A stretch of DNA of 64,000 nucleotides, from positions 62,001 to 126,000 of the forward strand of contig NZ_FNOH01000011.1 in NCBI RefSeq assembly GCF_900106535.1, in the 5' to 3' direction. Below the pieces are notes generated by a model. It was given only the letters and a program-made list of their open reading frames with translations, made no database searches and was not told the DNA's origin. The translations under genes and the position numbers were made by a program. Below, piece by piece: positions 51,560 to 62,945 of the stretch; the stretch's first letter is position 1; each line of letters opens with the position of its first letter. Origin of the DNA: Myxococcus xanthus. GTDB taxonomy: Bacteria > Myxococcota > Myxococcia > Myxococcales > Myxococcaceae.

Positions 51560-52699
51560 CTAGAAGCCGTAGATCTTCGAGATGATCTCCTTCATCACCT
51601 CGGAGGTGCCGCCGCCGATGGTGATGAGGCGCACGTCGCGCCACATGCGGGCGATGGAGGTCTCCTCCACGTAGCCCATGCCGCCGTAGAACTGCTGGCA
51701 GTCGTAGGCCACGCGCTGGGCCAGGTCCCCCGCGAACAGCTTCGCCATGGAGACCTCCTTCACCGGGTTCTCCTTCCGGTCGAAGAGGTCCACCGCGTGG
51801 TACGTCAGGCGCTTGGCCGCTTCGATGGCCGTCAGGTGCTCCACGAACTTGTGGCGCCACACCTGGAACTTCATCAGCGGCCGGCCGAAGGCCTCGCGCT
51901 CGTTGCCGTAGCGGATGGAGTCCTCCACCATCCGCTCCATGCCCGCGACCGTGGTGATGGCGCCCACCAGGCGCTCACCCTGGAAGTTGGTCATGATGTG
52001 GTAGAAGCCTTCGTTCTCCTCGCCCAGGACGTAGCGGGCCGGAATCCGGCAGTCCTCGAAGTAGAGGACGGCGGTGTCCGAGGACAGGTTGCCCACCTTG
52101 TCCAGCTTCTTGGAGACGCCGAAGCCCTTCACGTCCGTGGGGAACGTCACCAGGGAGATGCCGCCGTAGCCGGCCTCGCCCGTGCGCACCGCCAGGGTGA
52201 TGAAGTCCGCCCGCGTGCCGTTGGTGATCCACATCTTCGAGCCGTTGATGACGTAGTCATCCCCGTCCCGGCGCGCCGTCGTCTTGATGCTGGCCACGTC
52301 CGAGCCGCACCCCGGCTCGCTCACGCCCAGCGCGGCGATCTTCTCGCCCTTGAGCGCCGGCTCCAGGAACTCGCGCTTCTGCTCGTCCGTTCCAATCTCG
52401 TTGATGATGGGCGTGGCCATCTGGCTCTGCACCAGCAGCGCCATGTTCACGCCCGCGTTGAGGCTGCGGCTCAGCTCCTCCGCGAACACCGTCACGTACC
52501 AGTAGTCCAACCCGCTACCGCCGTACTTCGGGTCGTGGTTGATGCCCAGGAAGCCCAGGTCCCCCGCCTTGCGGAACAGCTCCTTGGGGAAGATGCCCGC
52601 CCGGTCCCACTCGAGGCCGTGTGGGGTCATCTCCTTCTCCACGAAGCTGCGCACCGTGTTGCGGAAGGCCTCGTGTTCCTCGGTGAATGGGTGGGGCAT
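51560..52699 (-). CDS. Acyl-CoA dehydrogenase (long-chain-type)
   Basis: A 379-residue FAD-dependent acyl-CoA dehydrogenase, first step of beta-oxidation. Family signatures: [20 protein letters not shown] and [38 protein letters not shown]. The medium-chain catalytic-Glu position (YEGT) is GGGT here, as in long-chain and isovaleryl enzymes, where the base lies earlier in the chain. ATG 52699 is chosen over an upstream in-frame TTG because GAGGAC precedes it. A palindromic operator lies 22-23 bp before the start and is shared with the SCP2 gene at 60.8 kb. Confidence 0.92.
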   Translation of the reverse strand: MPHPFTEEHEAFRNTVRSFVEKEMTPHGLEWDRAGIFPKELFRKAGDLGFLGINHDPKYGGSGLDYWYVTVFAEELSRSLNAGVNMALLVQSQMATPIINEIGTDEQKREFLEPALKGEKIAALGVSEPGCGSDVASIKTTARRDGDDYVINGSKMWITNGTRADFITLAVRTGEAGYGGISLVTFPTDVKGFGVSKKLDKVGNLSSDTAVLYFEDCRIPARYVLGEENEGFYHIMTNFQGERLVGAITTVAGMERMVEDSIRYGNEREAFGRPLMKFQVWRHKFVEHLTAIEAAKRLTYHAVDLFDRKENPVKEVSMAKLFAGDLAQRVAYDCQQFYGGMGYVEETSIARMWRDVRLITIGGGTSEVMKEIISKIYGF

Positions 52700-52721
52700 G
52701 GGGTGTCCTCGGCGCGAAAGG

Positions 52722-52739
52722 ATTGATTCTTGAATCAAT
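52722..52739. promoter_or_regulatory. Operator-like palindrome ATTGATTC-TT-GAATCAAT
   Basis: A perfect 8+2+8 inverted repeat immediately upstream of the acyl-CoA dehydrogenase. Its core TTGATTC-N2-GAATCAA matches the palindrome at 60834-60849 before the SCP2 gene, at almost the same distance from the start, implying one regulator of lipid genes. Confidence 0.6.
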
Positions 52740-52903
52740 AACAGGGGCCTCTAGGTGCCACAAGCACCGCCTCCCCGGCACACCGCTCCCCTCCTTCAGG
52801 CCAGCGGACGGATGCACCGCGTCGTGTCATTTTCACCTGCCCGCTCGGCGGACGGCCGTTAGACGTGCCGGAGGAAAGATAGTCCGCACTCCGGAGTATC
52901 CCC

Positions 52904-52931
52904 TTGACAGACAGTTCAGAGACTGTAGTTT
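52904..52931 (+). promoter_or_regulatory. Putative promoter/operator of the RND efflux operon
   Basis: TTGACA at 52904-52909 is followed by ACAGT-N6-ACTGT (52911-52926), an inverted repeat where a -10 would lie (TAGTTT at 52926-52931, 16-bp spacing, is weak). A MarR-type regulator encoded at the end of the operon could bind here. The rest of the 319-bp gap between the acyl-CoA dehydrogenase and the efflux gene (52740-52903 and 52932-53018) shows nothing I can name. Confidence 0.4.
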
Positions 52932-53018
52932 CCGGGCCGCAGACTTTCCATGTAGAAGCCGGCTCGCAAGTGTCTCCCTGGGGCCAGGCGCCCCGTGACC
53001 GGCAGGAGCAGGACGACC

Positions 53019-54116
53019 GTGATTCGACGCATGTGGATGGCCGCGGCAGTGGCAGCGGTGGTGACGACGGGCTGTGGCAAGGCCAGCAACAAGCCGGCCC
53101 TCCCCGAGCAGACGGGTCCCGCGGCATTGGGCGTGCGCGCCATCACTCCAGCCACGGAGTTGAGCGCCGACGTCACCCGCGTGACGGGGCAGATCCGCTC
53201 GAAGAACGAGGCGGTCCTGGGGCCCCAGGCGACCGGCACCATCTCGAGGATGAACGTGCGGGTGGGCGACAAGGTGAAGAAGGGCCAGGTGCTGGCGGCG
53301 CTGGACGCCTCCAACGTCGCCATCAGCGTGGAGCAGGCGCGCGCGGTGAAGCAGGCCGCGGACGCGGCGCTGGAGCTGGCCACGTCCTCCCTGGAGCGCA
53401 CCCGGAAGGTGGCGGAGTCCGGTGGCGTGGCCGCCGCGGGGCTGGATCAGGCCGTGATTGGCCAGAAGCAGGCCGCCGCCCAGGCCGCCCAGGCCGCCGC
53501 CGGGCTGCGGCTGGCGGAGGAGATGCTGCGTGACCACTCCATCATCGCCCCCTTCGACGGCGTCATCACGGCCCGCACGAAGAACGTCGGTGACTCGGTG
53601 GCGATGACGCCCTCCACGCCCGTGTTCAGCATCGTCGACACGACGGGGCTGGAAGTTCGCGCGCAGGTCCCCGAGTCCGTGGTGGACAAGGTCCGCGTGG
53701 GCAGCAAGACGCAGGGCACGGTGAGCCCCAGCGGCGCGCGCTTCGACGTGCAGGTGGCCGTCGTGGGCGCGGTGGTGGACGCCTCCAACCGCACGGTGGA
53801 GGTGCTGGCGGACGTGGTCGGTGAGCCGTCCCCGGCGCTGCGTCCCGGCGCCCTGGTGGAGCTGGACTTCTCGACCGTGAATCAGGCCGACGACGACAAG
53901 GGCCTCTTCCTCCCCACCCAGGCCGTCAGCGCCCGGGGCCAGGAGGGCTTCGTGTGGGTGGTGCAGGACGGCACGGTGCGCAAGCGGGATGTGCGCGTCG
54001 AGCGAGTGCTGCCTGGTTACGTCCGCATCCTCCAGGGACTGGGCGCCGACGAGCGCGTGCTCGCCGACTCCTCCCTGGACGTGAAGGAGGGCACGGCCGT
54101 CCGCGTAGTGCAGTGA
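53019..54116 (+). CDS. RND efflux periplasmic adaptor (membrane fusion protein)
   Basis: A 365-residue adaptor lipoprotein: signal peptide with lipobox VTTGC (Cys19), lipoyl half-motif (GTISRMNVRVGDKVKKGQVLAALDAS), an alpha-helical hairpin (about 95-165, Ala-rich), second lipoyl half (IIAPFDGVITARTKNVGDSV), beta-barrel and membrane-proximal domains. The GTG at 53019 has AGGACG upstream and gives a compact signal peptide; a GTG 24 bases earlier is less likely. First gene of the adaptor-pump-marR operon. Confidence 0.92.
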   Translation: MIRRMWMAAAVAAVVTTGCGKASNKPALPEQTGPAALGVRAITPATELSADVTRVTGQIRSKNEAVLGPQATGTISRMNVRVGDKVKKGQVLAALDASNVAISVEQARAVKQAADAALELATSSLERTRKVAESGGVAAAGLDQAVIGQKQAAAQAAQAAAGLRLAEEMLRDHSIIAPFDGVITARTKNVGDSVAMTPSTPVFSIVDTTGLEVRAQVPESVVDKVRVGSKTQGTVSPSGARFDVQVAVVGAVVDASNRTVEVLADVVGEPSPALRPGALVELDFSTVNQADDDKGLFLPTQAVSARGQEGFVWVVQDGTVRKRDVRVERVLPGYVRILQGLGADERVLADSSLDVKEGTAVRVVQ

Positions 54117-54151
54117 CGCCTGCCCTCCCCTCTCAAGTTCGGAGCTCCTGA

Positions 54152-57291
<3,140 letters not shown>

Positions 57292-57292
<1 letters not shown>

Positions 57293-57891
57293 TGCGGCGG
57301 CCGGATGACAAACCGGCCGCGCTCGCGAATCGGCGCGGCGACCCGGGTGCGGAGGGCCAGGACCCTCCCGAGGACGGTGGCTCCGAGGAGAGCCACGGTC
57401 TGATGGAGGAAGACGTCGAGACCTCCACGCCCGAGTCGCGGCGCCTCCACGAGTTGCTGATTGAGTTCAGCCGCTACCGCTCCCTGAAGAACCCGCTGGC
57501 GGGCATCTGCGAGGACCTCCAGCTCACGCCCACGCAGATGCATGCGCTGTCGTGGCTGGGCAACGACGGTCCGGTGCAGGTGGGCGTCCTGGCCCTGCGG
57601 GTGGGCATCACCCGGAAGACCATCACCGGTGTGGTGGACCGCCTGGAGAGCATGGGTCTGGTGGAGCGGACCCGGGACGTGGAGGACCGGCGCGCCGTCG
57701 TCGTGCGCCTCACCGAGCAGGGCAGCAGCGTCTTCGCCCGCATCGACCGGGGCATGGACGCCAGCCTGCGGCGCGTGCTGAGCCTGATGAGCCCCGAGGA
57801 CCGCGACGCCGTGTTCGGCATCCTGGAGCGGATGCTGGCGCGCCTGACGGCCGAGGCGGAATCGGCCAGCGGCGACTCCCAGGCGAGCTGA
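57292..57891 (+). CDS. MarR-family transcriptional regulator
   Basis: A 199-residue MarR regulator. About 50 charged, probably disordered residues precede the winged-helix domain (LTPTQMHALSWLGNDGPVQVGVLALRVGITRKTITGVVDRLESMGLVERTRD with wing VEDRRAVVVRLT, described here by its blocks), then the C-terminal dimerisation helix. The ATG overlaps the pump's stop (TGATG), so it is co-translated with the pump and is likely its own operon's repressor, released by pump substrates. An internal ATG (residue 38) is an alternative start. Confidence 0.9.
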
Positions 57892-57903
57892 GCTTTACCC
57901 TCA

Positions 57904-57936
57904 CGCGCGCCGGCCCATGCTTCGGGTCGGCGCGCG
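57904..57936 (+). terminator. Terminator hairpin after marR
   Basis: A 13-bp stem (CGCGCGCCGGCCC with GGGTCGGCGCGCG; one G-U pair) and a 7-nt loop start 12 bp after the marR stop. Very stable, no U-tract. Confidence 0.6.
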
Positions 57937-57998
57937 TAGGACGTCGCGGGTGTCGCTGGCGCGCCCGAGCGAATAAGCTCCCCCCGGCTGCCCACCGC

Positions 57999-59222
57999 AT
58001 GACGATGACCGCCATCCTCCTCGTGAGCCTCACCATGGGACTGGGCGCCGCCGCCCCGGCTGGCGCGCGTGCGGAGGTGACGTGGCCCGCGGTGGCGCCG
58101 TCCACTGTCCAACTGCGGGCCCCGGGGAGTGCGGCGCCTCCGTCCGACGTGTCCTCGCTGCTGGCCTCCCGGTGCAGGCAGTGGGCCGCCACGCCCGACA
58201 ACGCCTGGGCGCTGGCCCATGGCCTGGCGCTGGACGGCCGGGACTTCCGCACCCGCGACGGTCAGCCCGCGGCGGACGCCATCATCGCGCGCTACCTGCG
58301 CCGGACACCGCCGCCGTCCCACTCGCCCGCCGCCGCCCAGCGGCTCTTCTTCGACAGCCGAACCGCCAACGGCACGCCGGTGGAGCCCCACCCCGCCCTT
58401 CAGCTCAAGAGCCTGCTGCACGCGGGCTACCCGGCGCGCCACCGCTTCAATGCGTCCTGGGGCCCCGTCATGGTGCAGGCGCTGGTGGAGCAGTTGCAGC
58501 TCGATTTCCGCCCCTCGCTCGTGGCCCATCCCGAGGGTGCCTGGGCGCTGGACGCACTGTCCCTGGCGATGGAGCCCGGCACCACGTTCCGCACCAGCGA
58601 GGGCACGACGGTCCACATCGACACGGTGATGCGGGACGCGCTCGCCACGCTCGAAGCCGCCCAGGCCGAGCTGTCCGCGGCGATGCGCGCGGGGCGGACG
58701 CAGGTCCCCAAGCGAAAGCAAGGCATCTACGCCCACCCGTGCGGCGGGCTTCACTACTTCCAGGCCGTGGCGGGCTGGGCCCGGCATGCCTCCGTGCGCA
58801 AGGTGTGGCGCAAGCGGCTGGACGCGCAGGTGGACGTGCTGCTGTACCGGCTGGACTCGGAAGGCCGGCAGTACGAGGCGGCGCTGGCCGACGCGCCGTT
58901 CGCGCACCGGCTGCCCCTGCTGGTGCAGATGCTGAAGTTCCAGGGCCACCTGCTGGAGACGCTCGGCCGCTACCGCGACGACACCCGGTGGCGGCCCACG
59001 AAGGCCCAGCAGCAGACGGTAGAGCGGGCGCGCACGGCCCTGGAGCACACCGTGCGCCGGCTGGAAGCCGGTGGCGCCTTCGACGGGTGGCCAGCGCTGG
59101 CCGAACGGCAGCCGCAGCTCGCGTTGGACTTGTTGGGCGACACCTGCCACGCCGCGCGCGGCGAGGCCCTGTGGCGGACGCCCGCCGTCAGTGCCCCAGC
59201 CGCGCAAGCTCCTGCGCGGTAA
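57999..59222 (+). CDS. Exported protein of unknown function
   Basis: A 407-residue product with a signal peptide (TMTAILLVSLTMGLGAAAPAGARA). The mature protein is mostly helical by composition and contains KRKQGIYAHPCGGLHYFQAVAGW and HRLPLLVQMLKFQGHLLETLGRYRDDTRW; I recognise no family. Two ATGs six bases apart (57999, 58005) could start it. Its 3' end overlaps the convergent CaiB-type gene by 35 bp, so antisense transcripts are likely at this junction. Confidence 0.7.
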   Translation: MTMTAILLVSLTMGLGAAAPAGARAEVTWPAVAPSTVQLRAPGSAAPPSDVSSLLASRCRQWAATPDNAWALAHGLALDGRDFRTRDGQPAADAIIARYLRRTPPPSHSPAAAQRLFFDSRTANGTPVEPHPALQLKSLLHAGYPARHRFNASWGPVMVQALVEQLQLDFRPSLVAHPEGAWALDALSLAMEPGTTFRTSEGTTVHIDTVMRDALATLEAAQAELSAAMRAGRTQVPKRKQGIYAHPCGGLHYFQAVAGWARHASVRKVWRKRLDAQVDVLLYRLDSEGRQYEAALADAPFAHRLPLLVQMLKFQGHLLETLGRYRDDTRWRPTKAQQQTVERARTALEHTVRRLEAGGAFDGWPALAERQPQLALDLLGDTCHAARGEALWRTPAVSAPAAQAPAR

Positions 59223-60360
59223 AGCCCGCCGCTTCCAGAATCTCCCGCGAGTGCTGCCCCAGCGTGGGCGGCGCGCGCAGCGGCGTCTCGCCCATGCGCA
59301 GTGGCGTCAGCAGGTGCGTCACCTTGCGGCCCAGCACCGCGTCCTCCGCCTCCACGAAGAGGCCCCGGGCCTGGAGCTGCGGGTCCTTCAGCACGTCGTC
59401 CCCTTCCGCCACGGGCTCGATGCAGAGGTCGGAGCCCGCGAAGCGCTCCTGCCAGTACGCCAGAGGGTGCTCGGCGAACAGGCGCGTCAGCTCCGCCTTC
59501 ACGCGCGCGCCGGACTCACCCGGGGCGTAGGCGTCCTCCAGCAGCTCCGGACGCCCCAGCCGCTCACACACGCCCGCGAAGAACTTGGGCTCCAGCGCGC
59601 CCACCGCGAGCCACCGGTCATCCGCCGTGCGATACAGGCCGTAGCACGCGTAGCCACCGTTGAGCGCCTCCTTGCCCCGCTGAAGGGCGACGCCTTCCGT
59701 CCCCATGTAGAGGCGCGACGCCAGGTGCATGTGCAGGAAGGCCAGCGCGCCGTCCGTCATGGACACGTCCACGAAGCGCCCCTGCCCCGTGCGCTCACGC
59801 TCGTGCAGCGCCGCCAGGATGCCCACCAGCGCGAAGAGGCTGCCGCCGCCAATGTCCCCCATCTGCACGCCGGGAAACGCGGGCGCGCCGCCGGCCTCTC
59901 CGCCGTAGCCCAGCAGGCCGGCTCGGGCCGCGTAGTTCAAGTCATGCCCCGCCTTCAGCCGATCCGGCCCCGTCTGCCCGTAGCCGGAGATGGCGCAGTA
60001 GATGAGCCGGGGGTTCTCCGCGCGCAGCGCGGACTCGCCCACGCCCAGCTTGTCCATGACGCCGGGCCGGAAGCTCTCCACCAGCACGTCGTAGTGGCGC
60101 ACCAGCCGCTTCAGCGCCTCGCGGCCTTCGGGCTGCTTCAGGTTCAGCGTCAGGGAGCGCTTGTTCCGATTGAGGCCGTAGAACAGGCCGCTGACGTCAT
60201 CCCGCAGGGGCGGCATCTGGCGGATGTAGTCCCCGCCCTCCGGCTCCTCCACCTTGTCCACGGTGGCGCCCAGGTCTGCCAGCACCAGGGTGGCGTAGGG
60301 GCCGGGCAGCAGGCGCGACAAGTCCAGCACGCGCAGGCCTGTGAGCGGGAGCGACGACAT
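59188..60360 (-). CDS. CaiB/BaiF-family CoA-transferase (alpha-methylacyl-CoA racemase-like)
   Basis: A 390-residue class III CoA-transferase/racemase. Family blocks: LRVLDLSRLLPGPYATLVLADLGATVDKVE, NRNKRSLTLNLKQPEG, VESFRPGVMDKLG and GHDLNYAARAGLLG, with GDIGGGSLFALVGILAAL. The Asp of the D-x-x-x-A/GHDLNY block could be the active-site base of racemase members, favouring alpha-methylacyl-CoA racemase over formyl-CoA transfer, but this is not decisive. ATG 60360 has GAGGA at the right distance; the ATG two codons upstream does not. Neighbouring SCP2 and acyl-CoA genes support a lipid role. Confidence 0.88.
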   Translation of the reverse strand: MSSLPLTGLRVLDLSRLLPGPYATLVLADLGATVDKVEEPEGGDYIRQMPPLRDDVSGLFYGLNRNKRSLTLNLKQPEGREALKRLVRHYDVLVESFRPGVMDKLGVGESALRAENPRLIYCAISGYGQTGPDRLKAGHDLNYAARAGLLGYGGEAGGAPAFPGVQMGDIGGGSLFALVGILAALHERERTGQGRFVDVSMTDGALAFLHMHLASRLYMGTEGVALQRGKEALNGGYACYGLYRTADDRWLAVGALEPKFFAGVCERLGRPELLEDAYAPGESGARVKAELTRLFAEHPLAYWQERFAGSDLCIEPVAEGDDVLKDPQLQARGLFVEAEDAVLGRKVTHLLTPLRMGETPLRAPPTLGQHSREILEAAGFTAQELARLGH

Positions 60361-60487
60361 GGGCATTCCTCGGAGCGAGCATCAGGGGTGTGGAAACGAC
60401 TGCGGCGCGCCCCTGTGAAGGAGACGCGCCGCGTGCGACAGAAGCCAGCGGGCGGGGTCCGCCCACAACGCTCCGGTCCGTCGGAAA

Positions 60488-60811
60488 TTAGAGCAGCTTC
60501 GCGAGCTTCATCGCGAGGCCCATGTCCATGGGCTTGAACTTCAGCTTGCCCTGCATGGCCGCCATCTGCGCGTTGAGCTTCTTCTCGCGAATCTTCACGA
60601 AGTCGTCGTTGCTCACGGAGATGGTCATCTTCGCGTTGTCGACCGCACCTTCCGTCACCCAGCCCTCGGACTTGGTGGCGTCCAGCGTCCACTTCCCGCC
60701 GCCCTCACCCGACACGTCAAAGACGATGACGGCGTTGATTTCCTTCGCCAGCTCCGGCTTCGCCTTGAGGGTCTCCGGAATCTGGTTCTCGATGATGTCC
60801 TTCGCGCTCAC
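60488..60811 (-). CDS. SCP2 sterol/lipid-transfer domain protein
   Basis: A 107-residue single-domain SCP2 protein (VIVFDVSGEGGGKWTLDATKSEGWV, AKMTISVSNDDFVKIREKKLNAQMAAMQGKLKFKPMD as separate blocks). Members carry acyl-CoAs, fatty acids or sterols in a hydrophobic tunnel. GTG 60811 is preceded by AAGGAG at the proper distance. It is followed on the same strand by the CaiB-type gene 127 bp away. A palindromic operator (60834-60849) lies 22 bp before the start. Confidence 0.9.
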   Translation of the reverse strand: MSAKDIIENQIPETLKAKPELAKEINAVIVFDVSGEGGGKWTLDATKSEGWVTEGAVDNAKMTISVSNDDFVKIREKKLNAQMAAMQGKLKFKPMDMGLAMKLAKLL

Positions 60812-60833
60812 GACACACTCCTTGGCCTGATCG

Positions 60834-60849
60834 TTGATTTGAAAATCAA
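60834..60849. promoter_or_regulatory. Operator-like palindrome TTGATTT-GA-AAATCAA
   Basis: A perfect 7+2+7 inverted repeat 22 bp before the SCP2 start. It shares the consensus TTGATTY-N2-RAATCAA with the site upstream of the acyl-CoA dehydrogenase gene. Confidence 0.6.
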
Positions 60850-60908
60850 AGACAGGGGGGACCGTAATGGCGCCCCCCTGGCAGGTCAAGACACGGATGC
60901 GGCAACTG

Positions 60909-61316
60909 TCACGCGATGGTGGACGCGGCGGCGGGGTTCAGCGAGCGGCGAACCATGTCCAACAAATCGTTGAGTTCGAACGGCTTGGCCAGATGCCCCA
61001 CCGCGCCAATGTCTGCGGCCTTGCTGCCCACATTGCGGTCCGCGCTCAGGACGATGAGGGGGATGCGCGCCACCTCGGGCGGCTTCTGCCGCATCCGCTG
61101 GGCGAACTCCCAACCGTCCATCACCGGCATCATCAGGTCCAACAGGATGAGGTTGGGCGGTTCGGGCTCCAGCCGGTCCAACGCCTCCTTCCCGTTCCGC
61201 GCCCGGCGGATTTCGAAGCCTTCGGCTTCCAGAATCTCTGAAAGGGCCTCCAGGATGTCCGGGTCGTCATCGACGACCAGGACCACCGGGGCTCTCGCAT
61301 GCTGTGCATTGTGCAA
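60909..61316 (-). CDS. Single-domain response regulator
   Basis: A roughly 135-residue stand-alone receiver: acidic pocket VVDDDPD, phospho-acceptor D60 in LILLDLMMPVMDGW, switch Ser in IVLSAD and Lys in GHLAKPFELNDLL. All key residues are present and there is no output domain, so it acts by protein contact or in a phosphorelay. The start is uncertain: there is no ATG before the receiver; TTG 61316 gives a ten-residue lead, and an in-frame TTG/GTG further upstream is possible. Divergent from the kinase-like gene 153 bp away. Confidence 0.8.
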   Translation of the reverse strand: MHNAQHARAPVVLVVDDDPDILEALSEILEAEGFEIRRARNGKEALDRLEPEPPNLILLDLMMPVMDGWEFAQRMRQKPPEVARIPLIVLSADRNVGSKAADIGAVGHLAKPFELNDLLDMVRRSLNPAAASTIA

Positions 61317-61469
61317 GGTCAGAGCAGTCTCCCGAGGTGCGACGCTGGGATTCTTCAACCATCCTCCCACACGGCCGCGCAAGAAAATGCGCCCACGCCG
61401 CCAGACATGGGCCCACGTTGCAAAACCGACAGTCACTGCCCACCCTTTCCGTGACCTGATGGACTGGGG

Positions 61470-62495
61470 GTGTGGAACGTGGCGAGCGAGGGGGAGCTGA
61501 AAGCAGGCGACATGGCGGCACCCGGGCTTCTGCTCCTGCCTCGCGGAGGCAGCCCGCGCCTGCTCGGACACTCGCTGCTGCGGCAGCTCGACCTGGAGGC
61601 GCTCCCCAGCCGCGTGGGCTCCCTGCCGGAGCTCATGGCGGTGGCGGGCTTTCAGCGGCGCGCTGGGAGCGGCAGCCTCTGGGAGCGGGATGGCCAGGTG
61701 CTGATGGCGGGCGAGGAGGCGCTGGAGGACGGCGCGCTGCTGCTGTGGACGTCGCCCCTGGCGTGGGACGAGGCCGGTGTGCGCCGGCGCGTGCGCTACC
61801 TGTCCATGGCGTCGCATGACCTGCGCGGCTCACTGGCCAACGTGCGCTCATACGCGGCCCTGCTGCTCAACGGCCGCGTGCCCCTGGAGCCCAAGGTGCA
61901 GCGTGGCCTGGAGACCATCCTCCGCAACGCGGACCGCTCGCTGGCCTTCTCCCAGGATTTCTTCGACGCCAGCCGGGCGGACCTGGGCTCCCTGCCCTGC
62001 GAGCAGGAGCGCCAATCCCTGCTGCCCCTGCTGGACGCGGCGGTGGAGCGGCAGCGCGCCGCGGCGTCGGCGGCCCAGGTGGCGCTCGTGTTGGGCCTGA
62101 ACCCGGAGCAGGCGGTGCCCGAGGTCATCGTGGACGGGGCCCGCATCCAACACGCCGTGGAGTCATTCATCCAGTACCAGTTGGCCCGCGCCCAACCGGG
62201 CGAGGTCATCCGATTGGGCATCCGCGACTTCGCACCCCGGGTGCGCGTGGAGGTCCGCCGGGACGGGGCGCCCCTGACGGATGAGGACGCCGCCGCCGTC
62301 TTCCAGCGCGAGGAGCGCGCCTTCCGGGAGAAGCGGCTGGAGGACCCCTTGCGCGTCTACCTGGCCCGGCAGGAGGTGGAGGCCCACGGGGGCAGCGTGG
62401 GCGTCGAGTCGGACCGAGGTGGCAGCACCCTCTTCCTCACCCTGGCCCAGGCCCCCGTCGCGGCGCTCGGTTCTCCAGCAACCATGCAGGCTTGA
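61470..62495 (+). CDS. Histidine-kinase-like protein with degenerate ATPase domain
   Basis: A 341-residue cytoplasmic protein. A short N-terminal region (1-100) without a recognised sensor domain precedes a HisKA-like helix pair with H116 in MASHDLRGSLANVRSYAALL (usual H-D-L-R-x-P has Ser for Pro). The ATPase domain keeps GGSTLFLTL (G2-like) but the N-box is DGARIQHAVESFIQYQLARAQPG-like without its Asn, and no DxGxG G1 box is seen. It may be a phosphotransferase or a pseudokinase working with the divergent receiver. GTG 61470, GTG 61479 and ATG 61512 are possible starts. Confidence 0.7.
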   Translation: MWNVASEGELKAGDMAAPGLLLLPRGGSPRLLGHSLLRQLDLEALPSRVGSLPELMAVAGFQRRAGSGSLWERDGQVLMAGEEALEDGALLLWTSPLAWDEAGVRRRVRYLSMASHDLRGSLANVRSYAALLLNGRVPLEPKVQRGLETILRNADRSLAFSQDFFDASRADLGSLPCEQERQSLLPLLDAAVERQRAAASAAQVALVLGLNPEQAVPEVIVDGARIQHAVESFIQYQLARAQPGEVIRLGIRDFAPRVRVEVRRDGAPLTDEDAAAVFQREERAFREKRLEDPLRVYLARQEVEAHGGSVGVESDRGGSTLFLTLAQAPVAALGSPATMQA

Positions 62496-62570
62496 ATCGC
62501 CCGCCGGTCTTGCTGGCGGTCGGCGGCGCCCATCGGTATGCTCTTGGCGTCTTCGCGAAGGAGCCGAGTG

Positions 62571-62816
62571 ATGGGTTTGAAGGGAATGGAAATCCTGCTG
62601 ATCATGGGGGTGCTGCTGCTCCTGTTCGGAGCGTCGCGCCTGCCACAGCTGGGCTCTTCGCTGGGAAGTGCGATCCGCAACTTCAAGCGCGGCTTTGGCG
62701 GTGAGGGCGAGGACGCGGCGGCCCCTGGGGACAAGAAGGGCTCCGGGACGCTCTCCAGCAGCACCGGCGTGCAGAACGACGTCACCAAGAGCCAGACGCC
62801 CAGCGGCCACGTCTGA
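62571..62816 (+). CDS. tatA: TatA twin-arginine translocase subunit
   Basis: An 81-residue TatA/MttA protein: one N-terminal transmembrane helix (MEILLIMGVLLLLFG), the hinge FGASRLPQLGSSLGSAIRNFKRGF, which is the conserved amphipathic helix, and a short polar tail. AAGGAG lies seven bases before the ATG. TatA forms the pore for folded exported proteins. tatB and tatC are not adjacent, so this is a separate tatA locus. A terminator follows. Confidence 0.93.
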   Translation: MGLKGMEILLIMGVLLLLFGASRLPQLGSSLGSAIRNFKRGFGGEGEDAAAPGDKKGSGTLSSSTGVQNDVTKSQTPSGHV

Positions 62817-62873
62817 GCCGCCGCCGGGTGGCCGTGCCTCCCGGCAGGACGTGAGCAGTGCCCTGAAACGCGC

Positions 62874-62916
62874 AACGCCCGAGCCGCCCCCTGGAACAAG
62901 GGGTGGGCCGGGCGTT
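62874..62916. terminator. Intrinsic terminator between tatA and the acyl-CoA ligase gene
   Basis: Outer stem AACGCCC/GGGCGTT (62874-62880, 62910-62916) and inner stem CCCCT/AGGGG around a 6-nt loop; followed by CGCTTTTG on the plus strand. Placed between convergent genes, so it can serve both. Confidence 0.7.
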
Positions 62917-62945
62917 CGCTTTTGCCCTGTGCGTGGCGTGGGGCC

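Noticed and set aside
53954..54151. A 65-residue plus-strand ORF overlapping the end of the RND adaptor
   Set aside because: Out-of-frame shadow of the adaptor gene with no start signal.
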